Part shown: positions 16,053 through 25,601 of the stretch, in pieces
How the letters are laid out: the number at the start of each line of letters is the position of its first letter
How positions within the stretch are numbered: position 1 is the first letter of the stretch
Assembly: GCA_001803395.1 (NCBI GenBank)
Contig: MHBU01000018.1
Span: forward strand, 74,803-114,805
Origin: Methylotenera sp. RIFCSPLOWO2_02_FULL_45_14
Lineage (GTDB): Bacteria; Pseudomonadota; Gammaproteobacteria; Burkholderiales; Methylophilaceae
Direction of reading: 5' to 3'
DNA length: 40,003 nt
Notes under the pieces: model-generated
Told to the model about the DNA's origin: nothing
Seen by the model: the letters and a program-made list of their open reading frames with translations, nothing else
Database searches by the model: none
Position numbers and translations under genes: made by a program

Positions 16053-17108
16053 ATGATTAACACCAACCAAATAGCGCGTATTGCCTTAATTGCGTTACTG
16101 ATTATTGGTTGTATTTTTGTACTATACCCGTTTATGGCAGCGGTGCTTTTTGCAGCCGTTATTTGCGTATTTACCTGGCCACTCTACCAACGCGTATGGC
16201 GGCAATTTGGCAGACGAGATACTTTGGCCGCTATCACCATGACGCTGTTGCTGTTAATCGCTTTGATTTTGCCGATGGCATATCTTGCAGCGAATCTTGC
16301 AGATTCAGCCGCAATTTTACTCGATGAAGCACAAACCACCATGCGGAATTTGCAACCCATTGCGCCAGAATGGATGAGAAATTTACCCTTGGTTGGTCAT
16401 CAGTTGGCTGAGTTCTGGCAGCGTGCCGCTGTTAGCCATGAAGAGTTGATGCGGTTGCTCAGCCAGTATTCAGAGCCTATGCGCAAGTTTATGCTGGATG
16501 GTGTGCAGCTAGTCATGGGTGGTTTTTTGCAATTACTGCTGGTAGTATTTGTCGCCTTCTTTTTCTATCGTGACGGGACCTACCTAGCTAAAATTGTTGT
16601 AGCAATTTTGCGTAGATTGGGCGGCGAGCTGGGCGAAGAAATGCTACAACTCTCTTGCAACACCGTTAAAGGGGTGATGTTAGGCATTTTTGGCACGGCG
16701 TTGGCGCAGGCTACCGTAGCGTTATTTGGCTTTTGGCTTGCAGGCGCGCCGTTGCCACTGTTGTTGGCGTTAGCCACTTTTTTCCTATCGGTGGTTCCAG
16801 TCGGTCCGCCACTGATTTGGGGTGGTGCCGCGCTTTGGCTTTATAATCATGGCGACCATGGCTGGGCCATTTTCTTGGCACTTTATGGCTTGCTTGCGAT
16901 TAGCAGTGTCGATAACATCATAAAACCGATTTTAATTAGTCACTCTTCTCACTTACCATTATTGTTAGTAGTGCTGGGTGTGCTAGGCGGCGCGCTGGCT
17001 TTTGGTTTTATCGGGATTTTTTTGGGGCCAACATTGTTAGCCGTTGGCTTGACGCTTATCACCCATTGGGTTGCGTTACAAAACAAGAGGTTGGGTGAAA
17101 GAGTATGA
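16053..17108 (+). CDS. AI-2E family transporter (PerM/YdiK type)
   Basis: A 351-residue polytopic membrane protein of the AI-2 exporter-like superfamily. It shows paired helices at the N terminus (about 8-45), a long extracytoplasmic region (about 85-155), and clustered helices from about 155 on. The family motif [18 protein letters not shown] is followed by [13 protein letters not shown]. Members include sodium-proton antiporters and putative signal exporters, so the substrate is unknown. It is embedded between ruvA (6 bp) and ruvB (4-bp ATGA overlap), which implies co-transcription with junction-processing genes without a clear functional link. Confidence 0.88.
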   Translation: MINTNQIARIALIALLIIGCIFVLYPFMAAVLFAAVICVFTWPLYQRVWRQFGRRDTLAAITMTLLLLIALILPMAYLAANLADSAAILLDEAQTTMRNLQPIAPEWMRNLPLVGHQLAEFWQRAAVSHEELMRLLSQYSEPMRKFMLDGVQLVMGGFLQLLLVVFVAFFFYRDGTYLAKIVVAILRRLGGELGEEMLQLSCNTVKGVMLGIFGTALAQATVALFGFWLAGAPLPLLLALATFFLSVVPVGPPLIWGGAALWLYNHGDHGWAIFLALYGLLAISSVDNIIKPILISHSSHLPLLLVVLGVLGGALAFGFIGIFLGPTLLAVGLTLITHWVALQNKRLGERV

Positions 17109-18142
17109 TAGAAACTGATCGTTTAATTGCGCCTGATAGTGTCAGTCCGCAAGAAGAGGCATTAGAACGCGCCCTTCGTCCTAAAGTGCTGGATGAATAT
17201 ATCGGGCAAGAAAAAGCACGCGCACAGCTGGAAATCTTCATCAACGCCGCACGTGGCCGCAGCGAGGCGCTGGATCACGTATTGCTATTTGGCCCACCTG
17301 GTTTAGGTAAAACTACATTAGCACATATTATTGCCAAAGAAATGGGCGTAAATATGCGCCAAACTTCTGGCCCAGTATTAGAGCGGGCGGGTGATTTGGC
17401 AGCACTGCTCACCAACCTTGAGCCGAATGATGTGTTGTTTATTGATGAAATTCACCGTCTTTCACCCGTGGTTGAAGAGATTTTATATCCCGCGATGGAA
17501 GATTACCGCCTGGACATTATGATAGGCGAAGGCCCAGCTGCGCGCAGTGTACGCCTTGATTTACCACCTTTTACCTTGGTAGGCGCAACTACGCGGGCAG
17601 GGATGCTGACAAATCCATTACGTGACCGTTTTGGCATTGTGTCGCGCTTGGAATTTTATACTTCAGAAGAACTAGGTCGTATTGTGCAACGCTCTGCGGG
17701 CTTGCTGGAAGTGGAGATGGTGGATACAGGTGCGCTCGAAATTGCAAGACGATCACGCGGTACCCCGCGTATTGCCAACCGTTTATTACGTCGCGTGCGC
17801 GACTATGCGCAAGTGAAAGCCGATGGAAGAGTCAGCGCTGAGATTGCTGATGCTGCGCTTAAAATGCTGGATGTTGATAGTTTGGGCTTTGATGTGATGG
17901 ATAGAAAATTACTGCTTGCAGTGCTGGAAAAATTTGGTGGCGGCCCTGTTGGATTAGATAATCTAGCCGCAGCCATTGGCGAAGAGCGCGATACCATCGA
18001 AGATGTATTGGAACCTTACTTAATTCAGCAAGGTTACTTGATGCGCACCCCACGCGGACGTGTGGCAACCAGTCAATCGTATCAGCATTTTGGCTTGCCT
18101 ATTCCTAAGACTTTGGCAAGTGGTGAGTTGTGGCAGGGTTGA
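17105..18142 (+). CDS. ruvB: Holliday junction helicase RuvB
   Basis: A 345-residue AAA+ motor that drives branch migration as a hexamer on RuvA-bound junctions. It has the Walker [10 protein letters not shown] at 63-71, the Walker B LFIDEIHR near residue 115, the sensor GATTRAG and arginine-finger region LRDRFGI, and a C-terminal winged helix ending [15 protein letters not shown]. The ATG overlaps the transporter stop by four bases. ybgC begins 4 bp after the stop, so the ruv and tol operons may be read together. Confidence 0.98.
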   Translation: MIETDRLIAPDSVSPQEEALERALRPKVLDEYIGQEKARAQLEIFINAARGRSEALDHVLLFGPPGLGKTTLAHIIAKEMGVNMRQTSGPVLERAGDLAALLTNLEPNDVLFIDEIHRLSPVVEEILYPAMEDYRLDIMIGEGPAARSVRLDLPPFTLVGATTRAGMLTNPLRDRFGIVSRLEFYTSEELGRIVQRSAGLLEVEMVDTGALEIARRSRGTPRIANRLLRRVRDYAQVKADGRVSAEIADAALKMLDVDSLGFDVMDRKLLLAVLEKFGGGPVGLDNLAAAIGEERDTIEDVLEPYLIQQGYLMRTPRGRVATSQSYQHFGLPIPKTLASGELWQG

Positions 18143-18146
18143 ATGT

Positions 18147-18566
18147 ATGTCTTTAGTACAATTTAACTGGCCAGTCCGCGTCTATTACGAAGACACCGAT
18201 GCCGGTGGCGTAGTCTATCATTCAAATTACTTGAACTTTATGGAGCGCGCGCGGACTGAATGGTTGCGTGCTTTGGGGTTTGAGCAAACCGTAGTTAAAG
18301 AGTCGCTAGGTGTAATTATCGTGGTGCACAGCTTATCTATCGCGTTTAAAAGCCCTGCTTATTTTAATGATTTACTTGAAATACATTGCGATGTCGTTAA
18401 AATCGGGCGTGGCAGTATTGAATTAGCGCAAACCATTACGGGTAATGGCGTACTGCTAATTAGTGCACATGTAAAGGCCGCCTTTGTGAATGCGGCGACC
18501 TTTAAGCCCGTGGGGATTCCACCCAATATTAAAGAAGCGATGCTTCAAAAATTTGTGCACGATTAA
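18147..18566 (+). CDS. ybgC: Acyl-CoA thioesterase YbgC (Tol-Pal associated)
   Basis: A 139-residue hot-dog-fold thioesterase. The active-site stretch VYYEDTDAGGVVYHSNYLNFMERARTEWLR places the catalytic Asp at D16. YbgC hydrolyses acyl-CoA or acyl-ACP in the cytoplasm and is the first gene of the tol-pal cluster in many Proteobacteria. Why it is there is not settled; links to phospholipid metabolism are proposed. The start at 18147 gives MSLVQFNWPVRV, and an upstream in-frame extension would run into ruvB. tolQ follows after a 103-bp gap. Confidence 0.95.
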   Translation: MSLVQFNWPVRVYYEDTDAGGVVYHSNYLNFMERARTEWLRALGFEQTVVKESLGVIIVVHSLSIAFKSPAYFNDLLEIHCDVVKIGRGSIELAQTITGNGVLLISAHVKAAFVNAATFKPVGIPPNIKEAMLQKFVHD

Positions 18567-18669
18567 ATTTAGTGCGCTGGAAATATAATAAACACAGTGT
18601 GAAGCTTAATGCACTGAAAATAATGATGCCGTCTGAAATGTAGTGCAGTAGATCAAAAGTGGAGAAGTT

Positions 18670-19344
18670 ATGAACGCAAGCAGTGATATGTCGTTTTTTA
18701 CGTTGATTGTGGGTGCCAGCCTGCCCGTGCAATTGGTGATGCTGATTTTAATCATCACCTCTTTGTTTTCATGGTGGTACATTTTTATTAAAGTGGCCAC
18801 CATCAAGCGCGCTGAGCGTGATGCTGAAGATTTTGAAAACACCTTTTGGACAGGGGGGGATTTAAATAAACTGTACGACGGCATTGCCGCAAATCGGCGT
18901 AAACCACAAGGCATGGCCAGCATATTTGAAGCGGGGTTTAAGGAGTATGCACGTCACAAGCAGCAAGTTAGGATGGAAGTATCTGATGTGATGGAAGGTG
19001 CGCGTCGCGCCATGCGCGCGACTTTCAACCGAGAAATGGATGAGCTGGACGCACACTTGCCGTTTTTAGCGTCAGTTGGCTCGGTAAGTCCGTACATTGG
19101 CTTGTTTGGTACGGTGTGGGGCATCATGAATGCGTTTAGAGGTTTATCTAACGTAGCGCAAGCAACACTAAGCCAAGTGGCGCCTGGCATTGCCGAGGCT
19201 TTAGTCGCCACCGCCATTGGCTTGTTTGCAGCGATTCCAGCGGTCATTGCCTATAACCGTTTTGCGAGTTCGGTCGATAGGCTTTCAGTGCGCTATGAAA
19301 GCTTTATGGAAGAGTTTACCAACATTTTGCAACGTAAGTCATAA
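18670..19344 (+). CDS. tolQ: Tol-Pal system proton channel subunit TolQ
   Basis: A 224-residue inner-membrane protein of the TolQ/ExbB/MotA family. It has helix 1 at about residues 16-38, a large cytoplasmic loop, then helices 2 and 3 in the conserved SPYIGLFGTVWGIMNAF and EALVATAIGLFAAIPAVIAYNRF blocks. With TolR it forms the proton channel that energises TolA, keeping the outer membrane attached at the septum. A GGAG lies before the ATG. tolR follows after 12 bp. Confidence 0.97.
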   Translation: MNASSDMSFFTLIVGASLPVQLVMLILIITSLFSWWYIFIKVATIKRAERDAEDFENTFWTGGDLNKLYDGIAANRRKPQGMASIFEAGFKEYARHKQQVRMEVSDVMEGARRAMRATFNREMDELDAHLPFLASVGSVSPYIGLFGTVWGIMNAFRGLSNVAQATLSQVAPGIAEALVATAIGLFAAIPAVIAYNRFASSVDRLSVRYESFMEEFTNILQRKS

Positions 19345-19356
19345 GGGCAAAACGCG

Positions 19357-19758
19357 ATGTCACGTACTCGTAAACGCCGCTTGATGAACCAAATCAATGT
19401 AGTGCCTTATATTGACGTTACCTTGGTACTACTCGTCATTTTCATGGTGACAGCGCCGATGACCAACCCAGGCGTTGTGGACTTGCCTAGCGCCGGACAA
19501 GGCGTGTTGAAGCAACCGCAGTTGCCGCCTATTGTACTCACGGTTAAAAAAAATGGCAGCATCGAATTTGAGAGCAAAAGCTTGCAGCGTGATGAGCTAC
19601 TGTTGGCTGTGCGCGCAACATTAACAAAATCGCCTGAGCGTACAGTGGTGATTGCCGCCGATAAAAACGTGAAATACGATGATGTGATTGGTGTGATGGA
19701 TTTATTAAAACGTAATAAAGTAGATAAAGTCGGCTTGTTGTTAAAGCCCGCGCCATAA
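19357..19758 (+). CDS. tolR: Tol-Pal system protein TolR
   Basis: A 133-residue protein with one N-terminal membrane helix (about residues 17-36). It contains the proton-path Asp in INVVPYIDVTLVLLVIFMV, then a periplasmic domain with the family segments LPSAGQGV and VVIAADKNVKYDDVIGVMDLLKR. It pairs with TolQ as the ExbD-like stator of the motor acting on TolA. Length and motifs are normal. Confidence 0.96.
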   Translation: MSRTRKRRLMNQINVVPYIDVTLVLLVIFMVTAPMTNPGVVDLPSAGQGVLKQPQLPPIVLTVKKNGSIEFESKSLQRDELLLAVRATLTKSPERTVVIAADKNVKYDDVIGVMDLLKRNKVDKVGLLLKPAP

Positions 19759-19788
19759 GGTTTTAATTCAAAATTCATTTCTAATTTA

Positions 19789-20583
19789 ATGTTACGACAA
19801 CGCGAAAATTCAGACTCTTTCAAAGCGGGTGCACTCTCTATCAGCGTGCATGTGGTGTTGTTGGGTGTATTGCTGATTTCATTTAATTGGAAAACTACAC
19901 ATCCTGTGAGCATTGCCAATGTTGAGTTGTGGGATAGCCTGCCAGCCGTTGCCGTGCAAAAACCTTTACCCATACCTGAGCCAGTAGAGCAGCCAAAACC
20001 AGTGGTGAAAGAGGATGTAAAACCTGAGTCAGTGATTGAGCCTGAGCCAAAAACACAGGTGGATATAGTCATTAAGAAAAAACCAATTGAAAAGCCTGCA
20101 GTAAAAGAAAAACCTAAAGAGCTTAAAAAGCCAGATGCATTGGCAGAACTACAAAAGGCGTTGATGCAAGACGAGTTAAAAAAACCTCAAAAAAAACCTA
20201 GCGATGACGCATTAAAAAAACTGCAACAAGAGAGCCTCAGTGAAGATAAAGCTGAAGGTGACCAAAAAAACTTAGCGGCAAAAGCAGCGGCTAATGCAGG
20301 CACAATCGGTGAATTTACCAATAAAATTAAAGCCAAAATTCGTGGCAATGTGAATAAAACCCTTTGTGGCGAAGGTAATCCAGAATTAAAATTTGAAATT
20401 GGCTTGCTCCCTACAGGTGAATTAACGGGGAACCCTAAGCTGGTTAAGTCGAGTGGTAATGCCGCCTGCGATGATGCAGTAGAGCGCGCCATCAGGGCTT
20501 CGGAACCGTTGCCAGTGCCGACTGAGGCCTCATTGTTTTCGCAATTTAGGAACTTAAAGCTAACATTTCGTCCTAATGATTAA
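19789..20583 (+). CDS. tolA: Tol-Pal system protein TolA
   Basis: A 264-residue protein with three parts. A membrane anchor lies at about residues 17-35. The periplasmic spacer is rich in Pro, Glu and Lys (about 60-175), with PEP/KPxxK tracts then a Lys/Gln/Asp helical stretch. The C-terminal TonB/TolA domain (about 180-264) includes KIRGNVNKTLCGEGNPELKFE and two cysteines that may pair. It transmits energy from TolQR to Pal and TolB. The long Ala-rich helix of E. coli TolA is replaced by a shorter spacer, as in other Betaproteobacteria. Confidence 0.92.
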   Translation: MLRQRENSDSFKAGALSISVHVVLLGVLLISFNWKTTHPVSIANVELWDSLPAVAVQKPLPIPEPVEQPKPVVKEDVKPESVIEPEPKTQVDIVIKKKPIEKPAVKEKPKELKKPDALAELQKALMQDELKKPQKKPSDDALKKLQQESLSEDKAEGDQKNLAAKAAANAGTIGEFTNKIKAKIRGNVNKTLCGEGNPELKFEIGLLPTGELTGNPKLVKSSGNAACDDAVERAIRASEPLPVPTEASLFSQFRNLKLTFRPND

Positions 20584-20725
20584 ACTCACAACATGAAGTG
20601 AGTAGGTTCTGGCTTGCCGTTTGATTTGTAATTAAATGTAATTACTATGGCATAAACGTGAGTTTTCAGTAAAATTCACTCAATCTTTGTAAATTTAAAT
20701 CTCATGTAAAGACATCAAGTCACTT

Positions 20726-22024
20726 ATGAATAAATTACGACCAGTCTTATTTTTTGTTATTTCGTTATTCACATCGTTGATAATTTCACCTGCAAATGCT
20801 GCATTAGAAATTGAAATCAGCGGCGGCAGCGCACAGCAAATTCCCATTGCTGTCGTTCCTTTTGGCACGCTACCCGTTGGTCAATCTAGCAATGTTGCGC
20901 AAGTAAGCAACATTATCGGTGCGGATCTGCGCCGCAGTGGATTGTTTCGCGTGTTGGAAACAGGCGGTGTAGTTAACCGGCCCACGGATATTGCGCAAGT
21001 TAAATACGCGGAATGGGCAGCACTACAAGCGCAGGCTTTGGTAGTGGGTAATATAGAGGGGCTACCAGGCAATCGTTTAAAAGTCAGTTTCAAGTTAGCC
21101 GATGTGTTGAAGCAAACGCAACTTGCGGGCATGGAATATAACATCGCTCCAAATCAATTAAGAATGACCGCGCATAAAATTGCCGATGTGATTTATCAAA
21201 AACTCACAGGTGAGGCGGGTATTTTTGCTAGCCGTATTGCTTATATCAATAAGTCTAAAGGGCGTTATACTTTACAGGTGGCAGATGCTGATGGCGAAAA
21301 TCCACAAACGGTGGTGTCATCCAACGAGCCGATTATTTCACCCGCTTGGTCGCCAGATGGTAGCAAAATTGCCTATGTCTCGTTTGAAAAGAAAAAGCCG
21401 ATTATTTTTGTGCAGTCACTCATGACAGGTCAGCGTTTGACGTTGGCTAATTTTAAGGGCAACAACAGTGCGCCAGCTTGGTCACCCGATGGCACTAAAT
21501 TAGCCATCGTACTTACGTATGCCGCCAACTCTCAGGTTTACACCATTAACGCCGACGGTACAGGTCTTAAGCAGCTGACTAAAAGCAGCGCGATTGATAC
21601 CGAGCCTACTTGGTCACCTGATGCAAAATGGGTTTATTTTAGTTCAGACCGTGGTGGCCGCCCGCAAATTTATAAAGTATCCTCTATCGGTGGTGAGGCA
21701 CAACGTGTCACCTTTGAAGGTACTGGCAATTTAAGCCCGCGTTTTTCGCCTGATGGAAAATTATTAGCAATGATACGCAATGATGGCGGTAAATACCGCG
21801 TGGCACTGCAAGATTTAACTAATGGCCAAGTGCAATTGCTGAGTGAGGGCGGGCAAGATGAGTCGCCAAGTTTTGCACCCAATGGTCGTGTATTGCTATA
21901 TGCCACCCGTACAGGTGGGCGAGGTGCTTTGGCAGCAGTATCATCAGATGGTCGCGTGAAACAACGTTTGAGTGAATCCGGTGGTGATATACGAGAGCCA
22001 GCCTGGGGGCCATTGTTGAATTAG
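20726..22024 (+). CDS. tolB: Tol-Pal system periplasmic protein TolB
   Basis: A 432-residue periplasmic protein. A signal peptide (about residues 1-25, cut after NAA) precedes an N-terminal alpha/beta domain (to about 160). A six-bladed beta-propeller follows, with repeated SPAWSPDGSKIAYVS-like blade motifs at about residues 205, 250, 295, 335 and 380. TolB cycles between Pal and TolA. A 142-bp gap separates it from tolA. It holds a 7-bp inverted repeat GTAATTA/TAATTAC (20628-20645) of unknown meaning, so tolB may also have its own promoter. Confidence 0.97.
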   Translation: MNKLRPVLFFVISLFTSLIISPANAALEIEISGGSAQQIPIAVVPFGTLPVGQSSNVAQVSNIIGADLRRSGLFRVLETGGVVNRPTDIAQVKYAEWAALQAQALVVGNIEGLPGNRLKVSFKLADVLKQTQLAGMEYNIAPNQLRMTAHKIADVIYQKLTGEAGIFASRIAYINKSKGRYTLQVADADGENPQTVVSSNEPIISPAWSPDGSKIAYVSFEKKKPIIFVQSLMTGQRLTLANFKGNNSAPAWSPDGTKLAIVLTYAANSQVYTINADGTGLKQLTKSSAIDTEPTWSPDAKWVYFSSDRGGRPQIYKVSSIGGEAQRVTFEGTGNLSPRFSPDGKLLAMIRNDGGKYRVALQDLTNGQVQLLSEGGQDESPSFAPNGRVLLYATRTGGRGALAAVSSDGRVKQRLSESGGDIREPAWGPLLN

Positions 22025-22075
22025 AGGGATGTTTTTTGCTGTAAATTAGTTACTTAATATTAAAGGAGAATGATG

Positions 22076-22651
22076 ATGACTAAGGGAATGTTGAATAAAA
22101 AACTATTAGGTAGCTTGCTACTTGCAGTGATGTTATCTGCGTGTAAAAGTACACCGATGGTAGATAAACCAGCGGGTGTTGAGGATAAAAGTCCAGGTGC
22201 ATCAAGCGTTACGAAGCCTGCTAGCGGTACGGCAGATACTTCAGGTGTTAAAGAAGTGGTGATTGATAGCCATGCAAATAACGGCAACAATCCATTAAAA
22301 GACCCTAATAACATCTTGTCAAAACGTAACATCTATTTTGATTTTGATAGCGATGCAGTCAAAGCCGAGTTCCGCCCATTGATTGAAGCACATGCAAAAT
22401 ATTTGGTTGCCAATGGCAATGCAAAATTGATTTTGCAAGGCAATACCGACGAACGTGGTACACGTGAATATAACTTGTCATTAGGTCAGCGCCGTTCAGT
22501 TTCGGTTAAAAAATCGTTTAACTTGCTCGGTGTGCAAGATAAGCAAATTGAGACTGTAAGCTTTGGCGAAGAAAAAGCGACTGCAAATTGCGCGGTAGAA
22601 ACCTGCCACCAGGCAAATCGCCGCGTGGATATTGCTTACGAGAACGAGTAA
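22076..22651 (+). CDS. pal: Peptidoglycan-associated lipoprotein Pal
   Basis: A 191-residue outer-membrane lipoprotein. The signal peptide ends in the lipobox LSAC, with Cys23 as the lipidated residue. A flexible Ser/Thr/Gly linker follows, then an OmpA-like peptidoglycan-binding domain (about residues 78-185) with IYFDFDSDAVKAEF and NTDERGTREYNLSLGQRR. Pal ties the outer membrane to the wall. Three ATG codons run in tandem at 22070, 22073 and 22076. The last is chosen because AGGAG at 22064-22068 is then 7 nt away; the first leaves only 1 nt. Confidence 0.96.
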   Translation: MTKGMLNKKLLGSLLLAVMLSACKSTPMVDKPAGVEDKSPGASSVTKPASGTADTSGVKEVVIDSHANNGNNPLKDPNNILSKRNIYFDFDSDAVKAEFRPLIEAHAKYLVANGNAKLILQGNTDERGTREYNLSLGQRRSVSVKKSFNLLGVQDKQIETVSFGEEKATANCAVETCHQANRRVDIAYENE

Positions 22652-22672
22652 CTTTAAGGTAATAAAAGTAAA

Positions 22673-23482
22673 ATGATAAATAAACTGATTCTGGCTGGTT
22701 TAATTTTAACAGCACAATTATTTTCTGTGAGTAGCCATGCGGCGTTGTTTGATGATGCCGAAGCGCGCAAGAAAATACTGGAGCTTGAAAAAACCATGCA
22801 AAGCCAGAATCAGGCATCACAAGCAACACAAGCAGAGTTGAACCGACGTTTGGGTGCACTCGAGGCTATGGTAAAAAATGGCTTGGCAGACATGCAAACC
22901 CAACTTGAGGTTTTGAAGCAAGACAATGCAAGATTAAAAGGTGAGCTAGAGCTAGCGAACCACAATGTGGATACCACGCAACAGCGGCAAAAAGATTTAT
23001 ATACCGATACCGATGCCCGTTTACGTAAATTAGAAGCAGCGCCAGTGGTGCCACCGCCAGTTGTAGAAGCCACGGCACCCGTGGTGGTGGAGAAAAATTC
23101 GCAAGAGTTCCAATTGTTAGAGCTTGCTAATGGTTTATCAAAAGAATCTAAACATAAAGATGCTTTTAATGCCTATGACAAGTTCTTAAAGGATTACCCC
23201 AATAGCACGCTAGCAGCTGAAGCGATGTATGGTCTTGGCTATTCGCAATTTGCATTGAAGAACTATAAATCTGCGATTGCTACCCAACAAAAATTATTGG
23301 ATGCGCACCCTGAAAGCCTTAAAGTGCCTGATGCCATGTTAAATATGGCAAATAGCCAAATTCAATTGGGCTTGGTGCCGGCGGCTAAAAAAACTTTGCG
23401 TGATTTGATTGCCAAGTTTCCTAATAGTGAAGTAACGCCAACCGCGCAAAAACGCCTAAAAGCATTAGAGGCTATCAAGTAA
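22673..23482 (+). CDS. cpoB: Tol-Pal associated cell division coordinator CpoB (YbgF)
   Basis: A 269-residue periplasmic protein. A signal peptide (about residues 1-24, ending SHA) is followed by a coiled-coil trimerisation segment rich in Gln/Glu/Lys (about 30-120), a Pro/Val linker, and TPR repeats in the C-terminal half. LANGLSKESKHKDAFNAYDKFLKDYPNS and AMYGLGYSQFALKNYKSAI represent the TPRs. CpoB links Tol motor activity to septal wall synthesis by PBP1B. It is the last gene of the tol cluster and a terminator follows. Confidence 0.93.
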   Translation: MINKLILAGLILTAQLFSVSSHAALFDDAEARKKILELEKTMQSQNQASQATQAELNRRLGALEAMVKNGLADMQTQLEVLKQDNARLKGELELANHNVDTTQQRQKDLYTDTDARLRKLEAAPVVPPPVVEATAPVVVEKNSQEFQLLELANGLSKESKHKDAFNAYDKFLKDYPNSTLAAEAMYGLGYSQFALKNYKSAIATQQKLLDAHPESLKVPDAMLNMANSQIQLGLVPAAKKTLRDLIAKFPNSEVTPTAQKRLKALEAIK

Positions 23483-23532
23483 GTTTCACGTAACAACATA
23501 GCTTACGTTAGATTAAATCGCCTTTTAAGTTA

Positions 23533-23567
23533 AAATAGCGCCAATTTCCAATTTGGCGCTATTTTTT
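23533..23567 (+). terminator. Rho-independent terminator after cpoB
   Basis: A 12-bp stem AAATAGCGCCAA/TTGGCGCTATTT with an 8-nt loop runs into an uninterrupted T tract, closing the tol-pal operon just before queE. Confidence 0.92.
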
Positions 23568-23598
23568 TGTGCTATTCAAAATGGTGTGTAAAGTATCA

Positions 23599-24237
23599 AT
23601 GAAACTCAAAATCCACGAAATTTTCTATTCGCTACAAGGTGAATCTACGCGCGTAGGCTTGCCTACAGTGTTTGTGCGCCTCACAGGTTGCCCAATGCGC
23701 TGCGTGTATTGCGACACTGCTTATGCCTTCAGTGGTGGTAGCAATATGGAAATTGACGATATTTTAGATAAAGTGGCTGAGTTTGGCACGCCATATGTCA
23801 CCGTCACGGGCGGCGAACCGCTCGCACAAAAAGATTGCCATGTGTTGCTAAAAGCCTTGTGTGATGCAGGCTATAGCGTGTCGCTTGAGACCGGCGGCGC
23901 CATTGATATTAGCCCTGTAGATAGCCGTGTTTCGGTGATTTTGGATATAAAAACACCAGATTCAGGGGAGTTGAAAAATAATTTGTGGGGCAATTTAGCT
24001 CATCTTAAACAGACCGATGAAGTCAAGTTTGTGCTGTGTAGCCGCACAGATTATGATTGGGCAAAACAGATATTAGCGAACTATAAAATAACCGAGAAAT
24101 GCCCAGTGTTATTTTCACCTGTTTATAGCCAAGTGAACCCAACCGAATTAGCCGAATGGGTGTTGGCAGATAGGTTGCCGGTGCGTATGCAATTGCAACT
24201 ACACAAAATATTATGGGGCGAGGTGGCTGGTAAATGA
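23599..24237 (+). CDS. queE: 7-carboxy-7-deazaguanine synthase QueE (radical SAM)
   Basis: A 212-residue radical SAM enzyme that makes 7-carboxy-7-deazaguanine in the preQ0/queuosine pathway. It shows the cluster motif C-x3-C-x2-C in [16 protein letters not shown], the substrate segment [20 protein letters not shown], and the SAM-binding VTGGEPL. The ATG at 23599 matches homologues. In-frame upstream starts at 23569 and 23581 fall next to the cpoB terminator and would add non-family residues. queC follows with a 4-bp overlap. Confidence 0.95.
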   Translation: MKLKIHEIFYSLQGESTRVGLPTVFVRLTGCPMRCVYCDTAYAFSGGSNMEIDDILDKVAEFGTPYVTVTGGEPLAQKDCHVLLKALCDAGYSVSLETGGAIDISPVDSRVSVILDIKTPDSGELKNNLWGNLAHLKQTDEVKFVLCSRTDYDWAKQILANYKITEKCPVLFSPVYSQVNPTELAEWVLADRLPVRMQLQLHKILWGEVAGK

Positions 24238-24911
24238 AGAAGCGCGCTGTTGTGTTGTTGTCTGGCGGGTTAGATTCTGCCACGGTGTTAGCCTTTGCAC
24301 GTAGCCAAGGGTTTGAGTGTTATTGCTTGAGTTTAGATTATCACCAACGGCATATTGCTGAATTAGAAGCAGCCAAAAATGTGGCTAAAGTCATGGGTGC
24401 CACTGCGCACAAAACTGCTCAACTGGATTTATCTCTATTTGGTGGCTCTGCGTTGACCGATGACGCGATTGCTGTACCAGAAAGTGCCACAGAAGGCATT
24501 CCAATTACTTATGTACCTGCGCGTAATACCATCATGTTGTCGTTGGCGTTAGCATGGGCGGAAGTGCTAGGGTCGCAAGATATTTTCATTGGTGTGAATG
24601 CGTTGGATTATTCAGGTTATCCTGACTGCCGTGGCGAATATGTAAAAGCGTTTCAAACGATGGCCAATTTAGCTACAAAAAGTGCGGTGGAAGGTAAAAC
24701 TATTACGGTTCACGCACCTTTAATTGATATGACCAAGGCACAGATTGTGCAGCTTGGAACAACATTAGGTGTGGATTATGCTATGACGGTTTCATGCTAT
24801 CAGGCTGATAGTCACGGTGAGGCATGTGGTTTGTGTGACTCATGCCGTTTACGCCGCGAAGGCTTTGCAGCTGCGGGTTTGGCGGATCCAACGCGTTACA
24901 AAGCACATTGA
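24234..24911 (+). CDS. queC: 7-cyano-7-deazaguanine synthase QueC
   Basis: A 225-residue PP-loop ATPase that converts 7-carboxy-7-deazaguanine to preQ0. It opens with the ATP pyrophosphatase motif [15 protein letters not shown] (about residues 8-22). It has the [18 protein letters not shown] segment and a C-terminal zinc site with [19 protein letters not shown]. The ATGA overlap with queE implies translational coupling. Neither later queuosine genes nor folE-like partners are in view. Confidence 0.96.
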   Translation: MKKRAVVLLSGGLDSATVLAFARSQGFECYCLSLDYHQRHIAELEAAKNVAKVMGATAHKTAQLDLSLFGGSALTDDAIAVPESATEGIPITYVPARNTIMLSLALAWAEVLGSQDIFIGVNALDYSGYPDCRGEYVKAFQTMANLATKSAVEGKTITVHAPLIDMTKAQIVQLGTTLGVDYAMTVSCYQADSHGEACGLCDSCRLRREGFAAAGLADPTRYKAH

Positions 24912-24977
24912 TAGAACCAACCTGCAAATTATTTTATCGATAAATCAGCACTTAGCAGATAAATATAGATAAATAGC

Positions 24978-25007
24978 TTGCCAAATTAGTTAGAAATGAC
25001 GTAAAAT
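24978..25007 (+). promoter_or_regulatory. Promoter of the rpsP-rimM-trmD-rplS operon
   Basis: TTGCCA (24978-24983) and TAAAAT (25002-25007) are spaced by 18 bp and followed by GC-rich CCGCGCC, typical of ribosomal protein promoters. The ATG is about 38 nt from the predicted start site. Confidence 0.65.
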
Positions 25008-25050
25008 CCGCGCCTTTCTGCTTTAAATTTTTCAAAAGAGAACAAAGATT

Positions 25051-25542
25051 ATGGTTATTATTCGTTTAGCTCGTGGTGGCGCGAAAAAAACTCCTTTCTA
25101 CAACGTAGTTGTGGCTGATTCACGTAACCGTCGCGATGGTCGTTTTATTGAGCGCGTTGGTTTTTACAACCCATCTGCTAGCGCGGGTGCTGAAGGCTTG
25201 CGTATTGACTTAGCGCGTGTTACACACTGGCAAAGCAATGGTGCGCAATTGTCAGATACCGTTGCACGCTTGGTTAAGTTCCACGCTAAAGGTCCTGAAG
25301 CTGCGATTGCTGCTAAAGTTAAAGATGCTGCTAAAGCTGAAGCTGCTAAAGCTAAAGTTGCAGCAGTTGAAGCGGCTAAAGTTAAAGCTGCCGCTGATGC
25401 TGCTAAGGCAGAAGCTGATGCTAAAGCCGCTGTAGAAGCGGCTCAAGCTGCAGAGGCTGCAGCCGCAGCTAAAGCTGCTGAAGCAGAAGCTGCTGTTGAA
25501 GCACCAGCTGAAGCTACAGAAACTCCAGCTGCTGACGCTTAA
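25051..25542 (+). CDS. rpsP: Ribosomal protein bS16 with long Ala/Lys/Glu-rich C-terminal extension
   Basis: Residues 1 to about 82 are a normal bS16 core ([41 protein letters not shown]...), an early-binding 30S subunit protein. The usual protein stops at 80-90 residues. This one runs to 163, with a tail of about 80 residues almost wholly of Ala, Lys, Glu, Val and Asp in repeated [11 protein letters not shown]-like units. The tail becomes acidic and Pro-containing at the end. It should form a long single helix or a disordered arm on the ribosome surface. Codon use in the tail (GCT, AAA) matches the core, so it is not an obvious frameshift artefact. Confidence 0.93.
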   Translation: MVIIRLARGGAKKTPFYNVVVADSRNRRDGRFIERVGFYNPSASAGAEGLRIDLARVTHWQSNGAQLSDTVARLVKFHAKGPEAAIAAKVKDAAKAEAAKAKVAAVEAAKVKAAADAAKAEADAKAAVEAAQAAEAAAAAKAAEAEAAVEAPAEATETPAADA

Positions 25543-25554
25543 TTTATACGCTTG

Positions 25555-25572
25555 GGTGATGAAAATATCACC
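25555..25572 (+). other. Hairpin between rpsP and rimM
   Basis: A 6-bp stem GGTGAT/ATCACC with loop GAAAAT lies 30 bp before the rimM start codon, with no T tract directly after it. It could reduce or process read-through into rimM, which is often made at lower level than the ribosomal proteins of this operon. Confidence 0.4.
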
Positions 25573-25601
25573 TGGTGAAAAATTTAAGTCGGTGAGTTAT
25601 T

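Noticed and set aside
19407-20072. A 221-codon open frame on the minus strand opposite tolR and tolA
   Set aside because: It lies entirely across two clear tol genes, has Ser/Thr/Asn-rich composition typical of antisense frames, and shows no recognisable domain or ribosome site.
20628-20645. GTAATTA/TAATTAC inverted repeat upstream of tolB as an operator
   Set aside because: It is short and purely AT-rich apart from the ends, with no matching regulator nearby.
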